Origin: Bacillota bacterium
GTDB taxonomy: Bacteria > Bacillota > DTU030 > DUMP01
DNA: 64,000 bases
Direction of reading: 5' to 3'
Assembly (NCBI GenBank): GCA_012799605.1
Contig: JAAZKX010000046.1
Span: 1-64,000 of the forward strand
The notes beneath the pieces are model-generated. The model saw only the letters and a list, made by a program, of their open reading frames with translations. It searched no databases and had not been told where the DNA came from. Shown here piece by piece: positions 16,738-26,746 of the stretch; positions within the stretch are counted from its first letter, which is position 1; each line of letters begins with the position of its first letter. Position numbers and translations under genes: made by a program.

Positions 16738-19071
16738 GTGAAAACGTCCAAACGTGCACTTCCGCTTCTGCCCCTACGGGGTATACAGGTATTTCCTTAT
16801 ATGGTAATTCATCTTGACGTGGGCAGACCCAAATCCATTGCGGCAATGGAAGAAGCCATGGCTCAAAACAAACAGCTTTTATTGGTAGCCCAAAGGGATC
16901 CGCGGGTGGATGAGCCCCAATCAGGCGAGATTTATCAAATGGGTACTGTAGCCGAGATTAAACAATTGCTAAAGATCCCCGGGGGCACAATGAGGGTTCT
17001 AGTCGAGGGGTTGGCTCGGGGGGAGATTATTTCCATCGAGCAAACGGACCCCTTTTATTTGGCATCCTGCCAAGAATACGAAGAAAATGAACCGGCTTTT
17101 TGGAACGCTAAAACCGAAGCGCTCATGCGGGGTATAATTTTTCTGTTCGAAAAATATGTTCAGTTATCGAAAAAGATTCCGGCTGAAACGGTAGTTTCCA
17201 TTGTTACAGTCAAAGAACCAGGGCGGTTAGCCGACTTGATTGGGGCCCATCTTAATCTCAAACAAGAGGATAAACAAAGGCTGTTAGAAGCGGTTCAATT
17301 AAATGAGCGGCTCGAAATATTATATTCTTTTCTCAGTCGTGAACTAGAAATTTTGGAACTTGAGCGGAAGATCAGCGCCCGCGTCCGCGAACAAATGGAA
17401 AAATCCCAGCGTGAATATTATTTGAGGGAACAGCTCAAAGCGATCCAAGCAGAACTGGGCGATGACCGGGAAGAAGAGATTAATGAAGCACGCGAAATAG
17501 AACGCCGTATTGACCAGGTGTCTTTGCCGGCTGAGGTATATAAAAAGGCCAAATGCGAGGTTGAACGGTTTAAAAAAATGCCGCCTATGGCCGCCGAGGC
17601 TGTGGTGGTACGCACCTATTTGGATTGGTTGTTGGCTTTACCTTGGACCAAGACCACCCCTGATCGGCTAGATTTGGACCGAGCCGAGCAAATTTTAAAT
17701 GAAGATCACTATGGTCTTAAAAAGGTTAAGGAGCGAATTTTAGAGTACCTGGCAGTACGAAAACTGGCCGCCAGCATGAAAGGCCCGATCCTATGCCTGG
17801 TGGGCCCGCCGGGAGTAGGTAAAACATCATTAGCTAAATCGATTGCGCGAGCTATAGACCGCCGCTTTGTCCGTATTTCATTAGGTGGAGTCCGGGATGA
17901 GGCTGAAATCCGGGGCCATAGGCGGACTTATGTCGGTGCCCTGCCCGGGCGCATACTTCAGGGAATGCGTCAGGCCGATTCCAACAACCCGGTATTTTTG
18001 TTAGATGAAATTGACAAGATCAGCATGGATTTTCGCGGCGATCCGTCAGCAGCGCTACTTGAAGTTTTAGATCCGGAACAAAACCATGCTTTTAGTGATC
18101 ACTATATTGAGCTGCCGTTTAATCTATCCCACACGATGTTTATCACAACTGCCAATACTACCTACAATATTCCGCCTGCTCTGCTGGATCGGATGGAGGT
18201 AATAAGGCTACCCGGGTATACCGAGGAAGAAAAACTGCATATAGGTCGTTCTTTTTTACAACCTAAACAACTCAAAGCGCATGGTCTTAAGCCAAGCCAG
18301 CTGAAGTTGTCGGATAATACAATCAGGGGCATTATTAGGGAATATACACGGGAAGCGGGCGTCCGGAATTTAGAACGGGCTATTGCTGGTTTATGCCGCA
18401 AAGCTGCCCGTGAAATAGTGCAGGGTAAAAAAGAAAAGGTTCATATTACTTCTCGCAACTTGAGTATTTACTTGGGTCCGTCGCGGTTCCGTTCTGGTAT
18501 GCCCCAACAAAAAGATGAAATAGGTGTTGCCACCGGCTTGGTTTGGACTGAGGTAGGCGGGGATGTGCTCAACATTGAGGTTAGTGTTATAAACGGAAAA
18601 GGTCGGTTAATGCTTACGGGACAGCTAGGGGATGTAATGCGCGAATCGGCGCAAGCCGGCTGCACTTATATTCGTTCTCGGGCCTCAGCATTAGGGATCA
18701 GGGCAGATTTTAGTGACGGCCAAGATGTGCATATCCATGTCCCGGAAGGGGCTATTCCTAAAGATGGTCCTTCAGCTGGCATTACCATGGCAACAGCGTT
18801 GGCTTCAGCCCTGTCGGGCCGGCCGGTGCGGGCAGGGGTAGCCATGACCGGTGAGATCACCTTAAGAGGCCGGGTGCTGCCTGTAGGTGGGATAAAAGAA
18901 AAAGTACTGGCGGCCCATCGGGCGGGCCTGAAAACAGTGATTTTGCCACAGGAAAACCGCCGTGACCTAAGCGAAATCCCACGCCATGTACAACGAAAGC
19001 TGAACTTTGTTTTGGTAGAGAATATGGACCAAGTACTCGAGCAGGCTTTAACCGGTAGCGCCGAACCTTGA
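16738..19071 (+). CDS. lon: ATP-dependent protease La (LonA)
   Basis: LonA degrades misfolded and short-lived regulatory proteins. The product (about 777 residues) has the N-terminal LAN substrate-binding domain, a coiled-coil linker ([17 protein letters not shown]), Walker [10 protein letters not shown], Walker B FLLDEIDK, and the protease domain with catalytic Ser in [12 protein letters not shown] and Lys in [14 protein letters not shown]. An in-frame GTG at 16726 abuts the GGAGGG sequence; GTG at 16738 gives [15 protein letters not shown], the usual N-terminus, although its spacing (13 bases) is a little long. The engB/ysxC gene that usually follows is absent. Confidence 0.96.
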   Translation: MKTSKRALPLLPLRGIQVFPYMVIHLDVGRPKSIAAMEEAMAQNKQLLLVAQRDPRVDEPQSGEIYQMGTVAEIKQLLKIPGGTMRVLVEGLARGEIISIEQTDPFYLASCQEYEENEPAFWNAKTEALMRGIIFLFEKYVQLSKKIPAETVVSIVTVKEPGRLADLIGAHLNLKQEDKQRLLEAVQLNERLEILYSFLSRELEILELERKISARVREQMEKSQREYYLREQLKAIQAELGDDREEEINEAREIERRIDQVSLPAEVYKKAKCEVERFKKMPPMAAEAVVVRTYLDWLLALPWTKTTPDRLDLDRAEQILNEDHYGLKKVKERILEYLAVRKLAASMKGPILCLVGPPGVGKTSLAKSIARAIDRRFVRISLGGVRDEAEIRGHRRTYVGALPGRILQGMRQADSNNPVFLLDEIDKISMDFRGDPSAALLEVLDPEQNHAFSDHYIELPFNLSHTMFITTANTTYNIPPALLDRMEVIRLPGYTEEEKLHIGRSFLQPKQLKAHGLKPSQLKLSDNTIRGIIREYTREAGVRNLERAIAGLCRKAAREIVQGKKEKVHITSRNLSIYLGPSRFRSGMPQQKDEIGVATGLVWTEVGGDVLNIEVSVINGKGRLMLTGQLGDVMRESAQAGCTYIRSRASALGIRADFSDGQDVHIHVPEGAIPKDGPSAGITMATALASALSGRPVRAGVAMTGEITLRGRVLPVGGIKEKVLAAHRAGLKTVILPQENRRDLSEIPRHVQRKLNFVLVENMDQVLEQALTGSAEP

Positions 19072-19096
19072 CAGGAATTGCTACCTGGAGTATCAT
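19068..19096 (+). promoter_or_regulatory. Promoter of the valS T-box transcript
   Basis: A perfect TTGACA (19068-19073) overlaps the lonA stop codon and is followed, after 17 bp, by TATCAT (19091-19096). Transcription would start near 19103, ahead of the T-box leader. Confidence 0.7.
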
Positions 19097-19103
19097 TAAG
19101 GAA

Positions 19104-19345
19104 ATAATTCACTGAATAACATAGTTATGATTGGGAGGAGTAGGCTGTCACAACCAGAGAGAGAAGCCCGGGGCTGCAAGGCTTCTCACCATGGCGCCGA
19201 AGTCGCCCAGGAACTTGCCCGGATGAACATCTAAGTAGTCGGGGCCGTCACCCGCGTTAAGGCTAAGAGCCTGGCTGAGTATTCAGCTGGGAAACTAAGG
19301 TGGTACCACGAACCTTCGTCCTTATATGGCGAGGGTTTTATGCTT
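19104..19345 (+). ncRNA. T-box riboswitch leader of valS (specifier GUC)
   Basis: T-box leaders sense uncharged tRNA and relieve premature termination. Stem I features are visible: a GGAGTAG start, the AGAGAG bulge (around 19157-19163), and a specifier region CCGAAGTCGCCC in which GTC (19202-19204) is a valine codon. The T-box core AAGGTGGTACCACG is at 19297-19310. The competing terminator pairs 19311-19321 with 19328-19337 and runs into TTTTA. valS begins 36 bp later. The specifier matches the gene it controls. The 5' limit is inferred from the promoter. Confidence 0.93.
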
Positions 19346-19381
19346 TATAGATAAAAATAACCGATAGAAAGGAAATGGGGC

Positions 19382-22036
19382 ATGAATATAAAAGACATCC
19401 CTACTGCCTATGATCCACATTTGGTGGAAGAAAAATGGTACCGTTATTGGTTGGACAATGCTTACTTTACACCGGAAATCGATACGAAGGTCGAACCTTA
19501 TACAATTGTAATTCCCCCCCCTAATATAACCGGTGCCCTGCATATGGGCCATGCGCTAGATAACACCATCCAAGATGTTCTTATACGATATCAGCGGATG
19601 AAAGGTAAGCCGACCTTGTGGTTGCCTGGGACCGATCATGCTGGTATTGCAACCCAGGCCCGGGTGGAGGCTGAATTGGCAAAGGAAGGGGTTAGCCGCT
19701 GGGATTTGGGCCGGGAAGAATTTTTAAACCGGGTTTGGGAGTGGAAAGACCGTTACGGCGGTCGGATCATTACCCAATTGCAGCGGTTAGGTGCATCATG
19801 TGACTTTACCCGGGAACGGTTTACTATGGATGAAGGCTGTTCGCGGGCGGTACGGGAAGTGTTTGTCAGCCTATATGAACGTGGGCTTATTTACCGTGGG
19901 AACTATATAGTGAACTGGTGTCCCCAATGCCACACTGCTATTTCCGATATTGAAGTAGAATATAAAGAAGCGGATGGACATTTATGGCATGTACGGTACC
20001 CGTTGGCCGGTAAGAAAGATGAATATATCACGGTTGCTACCACCAGGCCGGAAACTATTCTCGGCGATACTGCGGTAGCCGTAAATCCAAAAGATGAACG
20101 GTACCAGCATTTGATTGGCCTGGAAGCTGTACTGCCGGTAGTGGGGCGCCGACTGCCGATCATTGCCGACTACTACGTTGACCCTGACTTTGGAACGGGA
20201 GCGGTTAAAATCACCCCGGCCCACGATCCAAACGATTTCGAGCTAGGGCAGCGTCATGGACTGGATCAAGTAGTGGTCATTGGCCAGGACGGAAAAATGA
20301 CGGCTGAGGCCGGAACATTTGCCGGGCAAGACCGTTACCAGTGCCGGGAGCTGCTATTGGAAAAATTAGAGGCGGCCGGGCTAGTGGTAAAGGTAGAGGA
20401 TTTAATTCATGCTGTAGGCCACTGTTCGCGCTGTGATACGGTAATTGAACCGCTGCTGTCAAAACAGTGGTTTGTTAAAATGAAGCCCTTAGCCGAACCG
20501 GCTTTGAAGGCGGTAAAGGACCGGCGCATTAACTTTGTGCCTGAACGGTTCAATAGAATTTGCTGCCAGTGGATGGAAAACATTCGTGACTGGTGTATTT
20601 CCAGGCAGCTATGGTGGGGGCATCGAATTCCCGTTTGGTATTGCCGCGATTGTAAGACGGAAATTGCCAGTAGGGAAGACGTTGTCAATTGTACCGCTTG
20701 CGGTAGCGGCAACGTTTATCAAGACCCTGATGTTTTAGATACATGGTTCTCGTCAGCTTTGTGGCCCTTTTCCACCTTAGGCTGGCCTGAACGCACTGAG
20801 GATCTTAATTACTTCTATCCTACATCAGTGTTAGTTACCGGGCGTGACATTATCTTCTTTTGGGTGGCCCGGATGATTTTTATGGCCCTTGTGTTTATGG
20901 ATGAAGTCCCTTTCCGGGATGTATTTATCCATGGTCTCGTTTTGGATGCTAAAGGCCGCAAAATGAGCAAGTCCTTGGGCAATGGGATCGACCCTTTGGA
21001 AGTGATCGAAAAATATGGGGCTGATACCCTGCGGTTTATGCTGATCACCGGCAATGTGCCCGGCCATGACCTGCGGTTTCAATGGGAACGGGTAGAGGCT
21101 ACTAGAAACTTTGCCAATAAGATCTGGAATGTATCCCGGTTAGCGCTGCTCAACTTGGGGGACTTTGACCCTGAACAGGTGGATGTTCCCGGTTTGAAAT
21201 TCACTTTAGCTGACCGCTGGATCAGGAGCCGGTTTAGCTCAGTGAAAAACCAGGTAGTCGAACTTATTGACAGCTTTGATCTTGGCGGGGCAGCGCGAAT
21301 TTTATATGATTTCATTTGGGATGAATTTTGTGATTGGTATGTTGAGTTGGCCAAGCTGCGTTTGTATGGGCAGGACGCTCAGGAACGCAAGACCGCCCAG
21401 TATGTTATCTGGGAAGTCCTTGAACGGACTCTTCGGTTACTGCATCCATTTATGCCTTTCATTACCGAAGAAATATGGCAACTTTTGCCTGGAACCGGAG
21501 AAAGCATTATGATAGCTGACTACCCGGAAATTGTGGTAGAACAGGATCGGGTAGCTGAAGCTGACTTTGCTCTGATCCAGGAAGTCGTACGGGGTATTCG
21601 GAACGTCAGGGCCGAAATGAATGTTCCGCCAGCCCGAAAAGCGCGGGTTATCATCCAAGCCTATCCGGAGGCGGTGGCAATACTCGCTGCTGCGAAGCCA
21701 TACCTGCAAAGCTTAGCTTGGGCCCGGGAAGTAATCACAAGCGCGATCACTGACCAAAAACCATCCCAGGCGGCGAGCTTTATAACCCAAGGAGTGGAAG
21801 TTTATTTGCCTTTGGCTGATTTGGTAGACATGGAGAAGGAGATTGCCCGGATCAAAAAAGAAATCAGCGCCATGAAAGCCGAGGTCGAACGTTCAAAACG
21901 AATGCTGTCCAATAAAGGTTTTCTGGCCAAAGCGCCGGCTGCTATAGTACAGAAAGAGCGCGACAAAGAAGCTGGTTATCGAGATAAACTAGCCCGCCTT
22001 CAAGAACGGTTATCCCGTCTTGAGGGGGCTTGGTAA
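19382..22036 (+). CDS. valS: Valyl-tRNA synthetase
   Basis: This class Ia synthetase charges tRNA-Val and edits mischarged Thr. The 884-residue protein has the HIGH motif as ALHMGHALD, a CP1 editing domain with zinc-type cysteines (CPQCHTA; CSRCDT; CRDCKTE and CTACGS), the GRKMSKSLGN ATP-binding loop, an anticodon-binding domain and a C-terminal coiled coil (EKEIARIKKEISAMKAE) with SNKGFLAKAPA. Complete length. ATG follows GAAAGGAAATGGGGC. It is regulated by the T-box leader just upstream and is followed after 12 bp by folC, a common pairing. Confidence 0.98.
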   Translation: MNIKDIPTAYDPHLVEEKWYRYWLDNAYFTPEIDTKVEPYTIVIPPPNITGALHMGHALDNTIQDVLIRYQRMKGKPTLWLPGTDHAGIATQARVEAELAKEGVSRWDLGREEFLNRVWEWKDRYGGRIITQLQRLGASCDFTRERFTMDEGCSRAVREVFVSLYERGLIYRGNYIVNWCPQCHTAISDIEVEYKEADGHLWHVRYPLAGKKDEYITVATTRPETILGDTAVAVNPKDERYQHLIGLEAVLPVVGRRLPIIADYYVDPDFGTGAVKITPAHDPNDFELGQRHGLDQVVVIGQDGKMTAEAGTFAGQDRYQCRELLLEKLEAAGLVVKVEDLIHAVGHCSRCDTVIEPLLSKQWFVKMKPLAEPALKAVKDRRINFVPERFNRICCQWMENIRDWCISRQLWWGHRIPVWYCRDCKTEIASREDVVNCTACGSGNVYQDPDVLDTWFSSALWPFSTLGWPERTEDLNYFYPTSVLVTGRDIIFFWVARMIFMALVFMDEVPFRDVFIHGLVLDAKGRKMSKSLGNGIDPLEVIEKYGADTLRFMLITGNVPGHDLRFQWERVEATRNFANKIWNVSRLALLNLGDFDPEQVDVPGLKFTLADRWIRSRFSSVKNQVVELIDSFDLGGAARILYDFIWDEFCDWYVELAKLRLYGQDAQERKTAQYVIWEVLERTLRLLHPFMPFITEEIWQLLPGTGESIMIADYPEIVVEQDRVAEADFALIQEVVRGIRNVRAEMNVPPARKARVIIQAYPEAVAILAAAKPYLQSLAWAREVITSAITDQKPSQAASFITQGVEVYLPLADLVDMEKEIARIKKEISAMKAEVERSKRMLSNKGFLAKAPAAIVQKERDKEAGYRDKLARLQERLSRLEGAW

Positions 22037-22048
22037 AGAAGGTGTCGT

Positions 22049-23347
22049 ATGAACTGGGAACAAGTACTGGCCTGGCTGGAATCTTTGGGGCAGTTTGGTG
22101 CCCGGCCAGGTCTGGAGCGAATAAATCGAGTACTGGATGCTTTAGGCCGACCGGAAAAGAAACTAAACATCATTCACATAGCCGGTACTAATGGCAAAGG
22201 ATCTGTGGCTGCTTTTATAAGTTCAATATTAACTGCAGCGGGCTATCGTACGGGATTGTATACCTCTCCTCATTTGGTCAGGTATACAGAACGGTTTTTG
22301 CTCGACGGGACTGAAGCGGATCAATGCGAGTTAGCCCGTCATTTCAGCTTGATCCGGGACGTGGTGGCCAGATTACAGACCGAAAGCAATTTAATACTGA
22401 CTGAGTTTGAAGTGCTGACCGTGGCTGCCTGTTTGTATTTTGCGGCCCAGAAGGTAGACTATCTAGTCCTCGAAGCGGGTCTGGGCGGCCGGCTCGATGC
22501 TACCAATGTGGTTGACCCTAGTTTGGCTGTCATAACCCGGATTGGCCTCGATCACCTCGATGTATTGGGCAATACCTTGGTCTCTATTGCTAATGAAAAA
22601 GCTGGGATTATAAAACCGGGTGTAGCAACAGTATTGGGGGCCCAGGAAACGGAAGTTACAGCCGCTATTTGCAACCAGGCCCAACAAAAAAAGGCGAAGC
22701 TTTATTTCGCCCCAGAATTGGTTTCGGCTTATCCGAAGGAGATTAGTTTAACCGGCCAGCGATTCGACTTGCAAATTGCAGATTTACCACGCCAGAGGAA
22801 TTTACAGATAAAGCTGCTGGGGCCGCACCAATTAGAAAATGTAGCTACGGCAGCTTGCGCATGGTATGCTCTGTTAAAACAAGGGGTAACAATCAGCGAA
22901 ACGGCTTTTAGTCAAGGCTTGGCTACTGCTTTCTGGCCGGCTCGTTTTGAGGTCATATCAACTGATCCGGTTACTATCATAATCGATGGCGGCCATAATT
23001 ATAGTGCTGCCCGGGCCTTGGCCCGTACGGTAAAACAATACCTACCGATGGAGAAAGTGCTATTGGTGATAGGGTTGCTAGGGGACAAAGATGTCGATGG
23101 AATCCTCAAGGTTCTGGCTCCGCTTGCCGCTAAAGCGGTGGCTACTAGACCGAACAGCCCCCGGGCCCTAAACCCTGAAGAAGTAGCCAGAAAGCTCGAA
23201 TCGCTGAAGGTAGAAAGTCTTGTTGAACCTGATATCGAAGCTGCAGTGAACCGGGCTTTATCAATGGCTAAACCGGGAGATACTGTTCTTGTTTGTGGCT
23301 CATTGTATTTGGTCGGACGGGTAAGGGAGCGCCTTCAACACAACTAG
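22049..23347 (+). CDS. folC: Dihydrofolate synthase / folylpolyglutamate synthase
   Basis: FolC adds glutamate to dihydropteroate and extends folate polyglutamate chains using ATP. The 432-residue Mur-ligase-family protein has HIAGTNGKGSVAAF as the P-loop, the SPHLVRYTERF omega-loop region, the VLEAGLGGRLDATN motif, RIGLDHLDVLG, and the C-terminal DGGHNYSAARAL signature. It follows valS by 12 bp and so is probably under T-box control too. Its last 4 bases overlap the end of the convergent coiled-coil gene, with no terminator visible between. Confidence 0.97.
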   Translation: MNWEQVLAWLESLGQFGARPGLERINRVLDALGRPEKKLNIIHIAGTNGKGSVAAFISSILTAAGYRTGLYTSPHLVRYTERFLLDGTEADQCELARHFSLIRDVVARLQTESNLILTEFEVLTVAACLYFAAQKVDYLVLEAGLGGRLDATNVVDPSLAVITRIGLDHLDVLGNTLVSIANEKAGIIKPGVATVLGAQETEVTAAICNQAQQKKAKLYFAPELVSAYPKEISLTGQRFDLQIADLPRQRNLQIKLLGPHQLENVATAACAWYALLKQGVTISETAFSQGLATAFWPARFEVISTDPVTIIIDGGHNYSAARALARTVKQYLPMEKVLLVIGLLGDKDVDGILKVLAPLAAKAVATRPNSPRALNPEEVARKLESLKVESLVEPDIEAAVNRALSMAKPGDTVLVCGSLYLVGRVRERLQHN

Positions 23348-24432
23348 GAGCCACGTTTTAGAAACACCTGCATTTCACCGGCTTTTATTTGAGCCTGGCT
23401 AATTTGAAGCCCGGCCATAAGAGGTATGTTAAGTGCCAGCTCGCGATCCTGAAACAGTAGTTTAAGGGCGTTGTCTGGCACTTTTGTTTGTCCTATTGTA
23501 ACTGAGTAGGGCTTAAACAACAGACGACGGTTTTGGGTGTATATTGTAAAGCTGATATTATAATCCAACGCAGGCCGGGTTAAAACCATAAAACCTGGCT
23601 GGCATTGCAGCTGGTACCTATCTTGCTGCGGGTCAAGGCCTTGGTTTAGCAACTTTTCCAAAGTGCGTTGTTTAAATGTGACCTCTGCCTGACCGCGGAA
23701 ATAATTAAGCTTAATTTGATCCGGTTCAATTGTATGCCAGGACATTGTAGCCAGCCGGTTAAGACAATGTTCGATATCCGGCAGTACCTGCTCCCAGGCT
23801 TGGCTGAGGGCAATGATAGCAGAAAAATCATCCAGTTTTTTCTCAGCTTCAGCCAGGGCTGCAGATTTAGCCTGATGTAAACGCTGGGCTTCTTCCAGGC
23901 TACGGTCAATAGCTGCATAAACATCAGCAATATCTTGTTCACGAGCTCGGTATTTTTCTTCCTGGGCTGCGATCTCAAGGGTCAAGGATTTTAATTGTTT
24001 TAGGCTGGTGACGTTGGCCTCAATGATAGTAATAATTATATCCAACCGGGTCATAAAATCGGCCAGATTTGCTGCACCCAGAAGTACATCCAGGTATGTA
24101 AAACTGCCTTCTTCGACCAAAAACCGCAGCCACCGGCCCACAACTCGTTCTTCTTCTTCAGCAGCTTTTAATAAGCGGCTTTTTTCTTGCTGGGTAGTTT
24201 TTAACGCGGTTCGAAGTTCCTCTAACCGTGTTTCGGCCGCAGCTTTTTCACTCTGCAATAAGGCTAGCCTGGTATCGAGTTCCAGGATTTCGGCTATAAG
24301 CCGGTCCCGTTCCTGTAGAGTTTTTAAGCTGATGTCGGCCCCGTGAGGGGAAGCGAGCACTGGACAAAAGCTGTTGGCTGCTAAAAATATTATGAGCAGG
24401 CAAGCCATAAATTCACGCTGTGGAAGGGGCAT
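23344..24432 (-). CDS. Exported coiled-coil protein of unknown function
   Basis: The frame is open for another 34 codons upstream, but the ATG at 24432 follows TTTTGGAGGTGTGTTT and is followed by a plausible signal peptide (MACLLIIFLAANSFCPVLAS), giving 362 residues. Residues about 35-220 form long coiled coils (LQERDRLIAEILELDTRL, KAAAETRLEELRTAL) interrupted by a hydrophobic FTYLDVLLGAANLADFMTRL segment, as in the N-terminal domain of PcsB/EnvC-type cell-division proteins. The C-terminal 140 residues are beta-rich and carry no NlpC/P60 or M23 catalytic motif. It could be a structural or regulatory wall protein. It is divergent from nrdD. Confidence 0.75.
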   Translation of the reverse strand: MPLPQREFMACLLIIFLAANSFCPVLASPHGADISLKTLQERDRLIAEILELDTRLALLQSEKAAAETRLEELRTALKTTQQEKSRLLKAAEEEERVVGRWLRFLVEEGSFTYLDVLLGAANLADFMTRLDIIITIIEANVTSLKQLKSLTLEIAAQEEKYRAREQDIADVYAAIDRSLEEAQRLHQAKSAALAEAEKKLDDFSAIIALSQAWEQVLPDIEHCLNRLATMSWHTIEPDQIKLNYFRGQAEVTFKQRTLEKLLNQGLDPQQDRYQLQCQPGFMVLTRPALDYNISFTIYTQNRRLLFKPYSVTIGQTKVPDNALKLLFQDRELALNIPLMAGLQISQAQIKAGEMQVFLKRGS

Positions 24433-24574
24433 AAACACACCTCCAAAACCGGGAGTGGATAAGTAAGAAATTGGGCGAGGAACCTCGGCCAGGCTTTCTA
24501 TTTCCTGGCTACTGCCGTTGGTTGCTATATTCAAGGCTGGACATCGCCTATGTGGTAGGTATATACTAGATGGG

Positions 24575-24590
24575 CTACTATATGTTGTAG
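24575..24590. promoter_or_regulatory. Probable NrdR box upstream of nrdD
   Basis: CTACTATATGTTGTAG has the palindromic core CTATATGTTG, matching 9 of 10 positions of the NrdR consensus CWATATWTWG. A weaker partner, GTATATACTA, begins at 24559. NrdR boxes usually come in pairs, but the 19-bp offset here is shorter than the common 31-32, so the second box is uncertain. nrdR itself lies 4 kb downstream. Confidence 0.6.
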
Positions 24591-24620
24591 GTAGTAATGT
24601 TTTAAGGCGGGTGAAAACGA

Positions 24621-26699
24621 GTGATACCCAAAAGGATAAGAAAAAGAGATGGTCGTTTGGTGCCCTATGAGCGCCAGCGCATAACGACGGCGATCTTTAA
24701 GGCAGCCCAATCGGTAGGCGGGGGTGACCGGGAGCGGGCTGAGCAATTGGCTGTTCAGGTTGAACGAATTTTAAGGGAGCGCGATCAGGCCCATATTCCC
24801 GAAGTAGAAGAAATCCAAGACATAGTCGAAAAGGTACTGATAGAAAACGGGCATGTTCGGACGGCTAAGTCCTACATACTCTACCGCAAGCAGCGTGCCG
24901 ATTGGCGTAGTTTAGAAAACGTGTTTCTAGATGTAGAACGAACGGTCAAGCGTTACTTAAAGGAGGAAAGCTGGCTAGTTAAAGAAAACAGCAATATGGA
25001 TTATTCGCTTCAGGGGTTGAATAATCATATTATCGGAGCAGTAACATCGCGCTATTGGCTCAACAGAATTTATCCCCCGGAGGTGGCCCAAGCACATAGT
25101 AACGGTGATCTGCATATCCATGATCTTGCTCTGCTGGCACCATATTGTTGTGGGTGGGATTTGTCGGATTTGTTGTTGCAAGGCTTTAGGGGGGCTGCCC
25201 AAAAGGTTGAAAGCGCCCCGGCCAGGCATTTTCGTACCGCATTGGGTCAAATCGCCAACTTCTTTTATACCCTCCAAGGCGAAGCCTCGGGAGCACAAGC
25301 TTTAGCCAGCTTTGATACCTATCTGGCCCCGTTTATCCGTTACGATGGCCTCGATTATCGGGAGGTCAAACAAGCGCTGCAAGAGTTTATCTTTAATCTT
25401 AATGTACCAACCCGGGTCGGTTTTCAAACCCCATTTGTTAATCTCACTTTTGATGTCCGGCCGCCGAAAACGATGCAGGCTGAGCCTGTAATTATCGGCG
25501 GCGAACGTCAAACAGAATCTTACGGAGAATTTCAAGCCGAGATGGATATGCTGGGCCAGGCTTTTTGCGAAATAATGACCGAAGGGGATGCCAAGGGCCG
25601 GATTTTTACGTTTCCTATTCCTACTTATAATATCACGGCTGATTTTCCCTGGGGAACTCCTGTGGCTGAAAAAATCATGTATATGACAGCAAAATATGGT
25701 ATTCCCTATTTCGCTAACTTTGTAAATTCCGATTTAGATCCTGAAGATGTCCGCTCCATGTGTTGCCGGCTGCGTTTGGATGTACGTGAGCTGAGGCACA
25801 GGGGGGGAGGGCTATTCGGGGCGAATCCGTTGACCGGTTCTATTGGGGTGGTCACCATTAACTTGCCCCGAATCGGCTATTTAGCCGAAGATAAGGATGA
25901 GTTTGTACAAATTTTAATCAAACGCATGGATTTGGCCAAGCAAAGCCTGCTTTTAAAACGCAAGGTGCTGGAGCATTTTACCGAACAGGGTCTTTATCCT
26001 TATTCTCGGTTTTACCTTCGAACTGTAAAGGCTGGGTTTGGAAGTTATTGGGAAAACCATTTTAATACCATTGGCATTGTGGGCATGCACGAGGCAGCTT
26101 GTAATCTGTTGGGACAAGGCATCGATACCCCCGCAGGGAAAAACTTTGCCTGCGATGTATTAGCGTTTATGCGCGATCGCTTGAGCGACTACCAAGAAGA
26201 AACCGGCCGGTTATTTAATTTGGAAGCCACGCCGGCTGAAGGAACCAGCTATCGCTTGGCCAAGTTGGACCGGGAACTTTACCCGGACATTGTCACCTCG
26301 GGTCAAAGGGAGCCCTATTATACCAACTCCACCCAGCTGCCGGTTAATCATATTTTGGATTTGTTCACTGCTATCGGTCATCAAGACGAACTGCAAACCC
26401 AATATACTGGCGGAACAGTTTTTCATGCCCTCTTAGGTGAGCGGTTGACTGATCTTAAAACCTGTGAACAAGTCATTCGAACGGTGTTTAACAAATTTCG
26501 GCTGCCTTATTTTTCCCTGACCCCAACTTTCAGTGTGTGCCCTCAGCATGGCTATTTGGTCGGCGAACAGCATACCTGTTCTCGTTGTGGTCAGGAAACG
26601 GAAGTATGGAGTCGGGTCGTGGGTTATTACCGCCCGGTAAAAAACTGGAACCGGGGTAAACAAGAAGAATTTCGTGAACGCAGCACTTTTGCTGTTTGA
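24621..26699 (+). CDS. nrdD: Anaerobic (class III) ribonucleoside-triphosphate reductase
   Basis: NrdD reduces ribonucleotides with a glycyl radical made by its radical-SAM activase, so growth without oxygen is implied. The 692-residue protein opens with an ATP-cone allosteric domain (IRKRDGRLVPYERQRI), has the central NLNVPTRVGFQTPFVN barrel region and NLEATPAEGTSYRLA. It ends with a zinc ribbon (CPQHGY and CSRCGQ) and the glycyl-radical loop SRVVGYYRPVKNWN, in which the glycine is present. GTG start. The activase starts about 47 bp after the stop. A NrdR box lies 31 bp upstream of the start. Confidence 0.97.
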   Translation: MIPKRIRKRDGRLVPYERQRITTAIFKAAQSVGGGDRERAEQLAVQVERILRERDQAHIPEVEEIQDIVEKVLIENGHVRTAKSYILYRKQRADWRSLENVFLDVERTVKRYLKEESWLVKENSNMDYSLQGLNNHIIGAVTSRYWLNRIYPPEVAQAHSNGDLHIHDLALLAPYCCGWDLSDLLLQGFRGAAQKVESAPARHFRTALGQIANFFYTLQGEASGAQALASFDTYLAPFIRYDGLDYREVKQALQEFIFNLNVPTRVGFQTPFVNLTFDVRPPKTMQAEPVIIGGERQTESYGEFQAEMDMLGQAFCEIMTEGDAKGRIFTFPIPTYNITADFPWGTPVAEKIMYMTAKYGIPYFANFVNSDLDPEDVRSMCCRLRLDVRELRHRGGGLFGANPLTGSIGVVTINLPRIGYLAEDKDEFVQILIKRMDLAKQSLLLKRKVLEHFTEQGLYPYSRFYLRTVKAGFGSYWENHFNTIGIVGMHEAACNLLGQGIDTPAGKNFACDVLAFMRDRLSDYQEETGRLFNLEATPAEGTSYRLAKLDRELYPDIVTSGQREPYYTNSTQLPVNHILDLFTAIGHQDELQTQYTGGTVFHALLGERLTDLKTCEQVIRTVFNKFRLPYFSLTPTFSVCPQHGYLVGEQHTCSRCGQETEVWSRVVGYYRPVKNWNRGKQEEFRERSTFAV

Positions 26700-26746
26700 A
26701 GGCTGCTAGAGCTGCAAAGGTAATAAACGAAGGTGGAATTGCCCAG

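Noticed and set aside
24008-24346. Serine-rich plus-strand ORF opposite the coiled-coil gene
   Set aside because: Ser/Arg-rich composition is the usual result of reading the antisense of Glu/Leu-rich coiled-coil codons.
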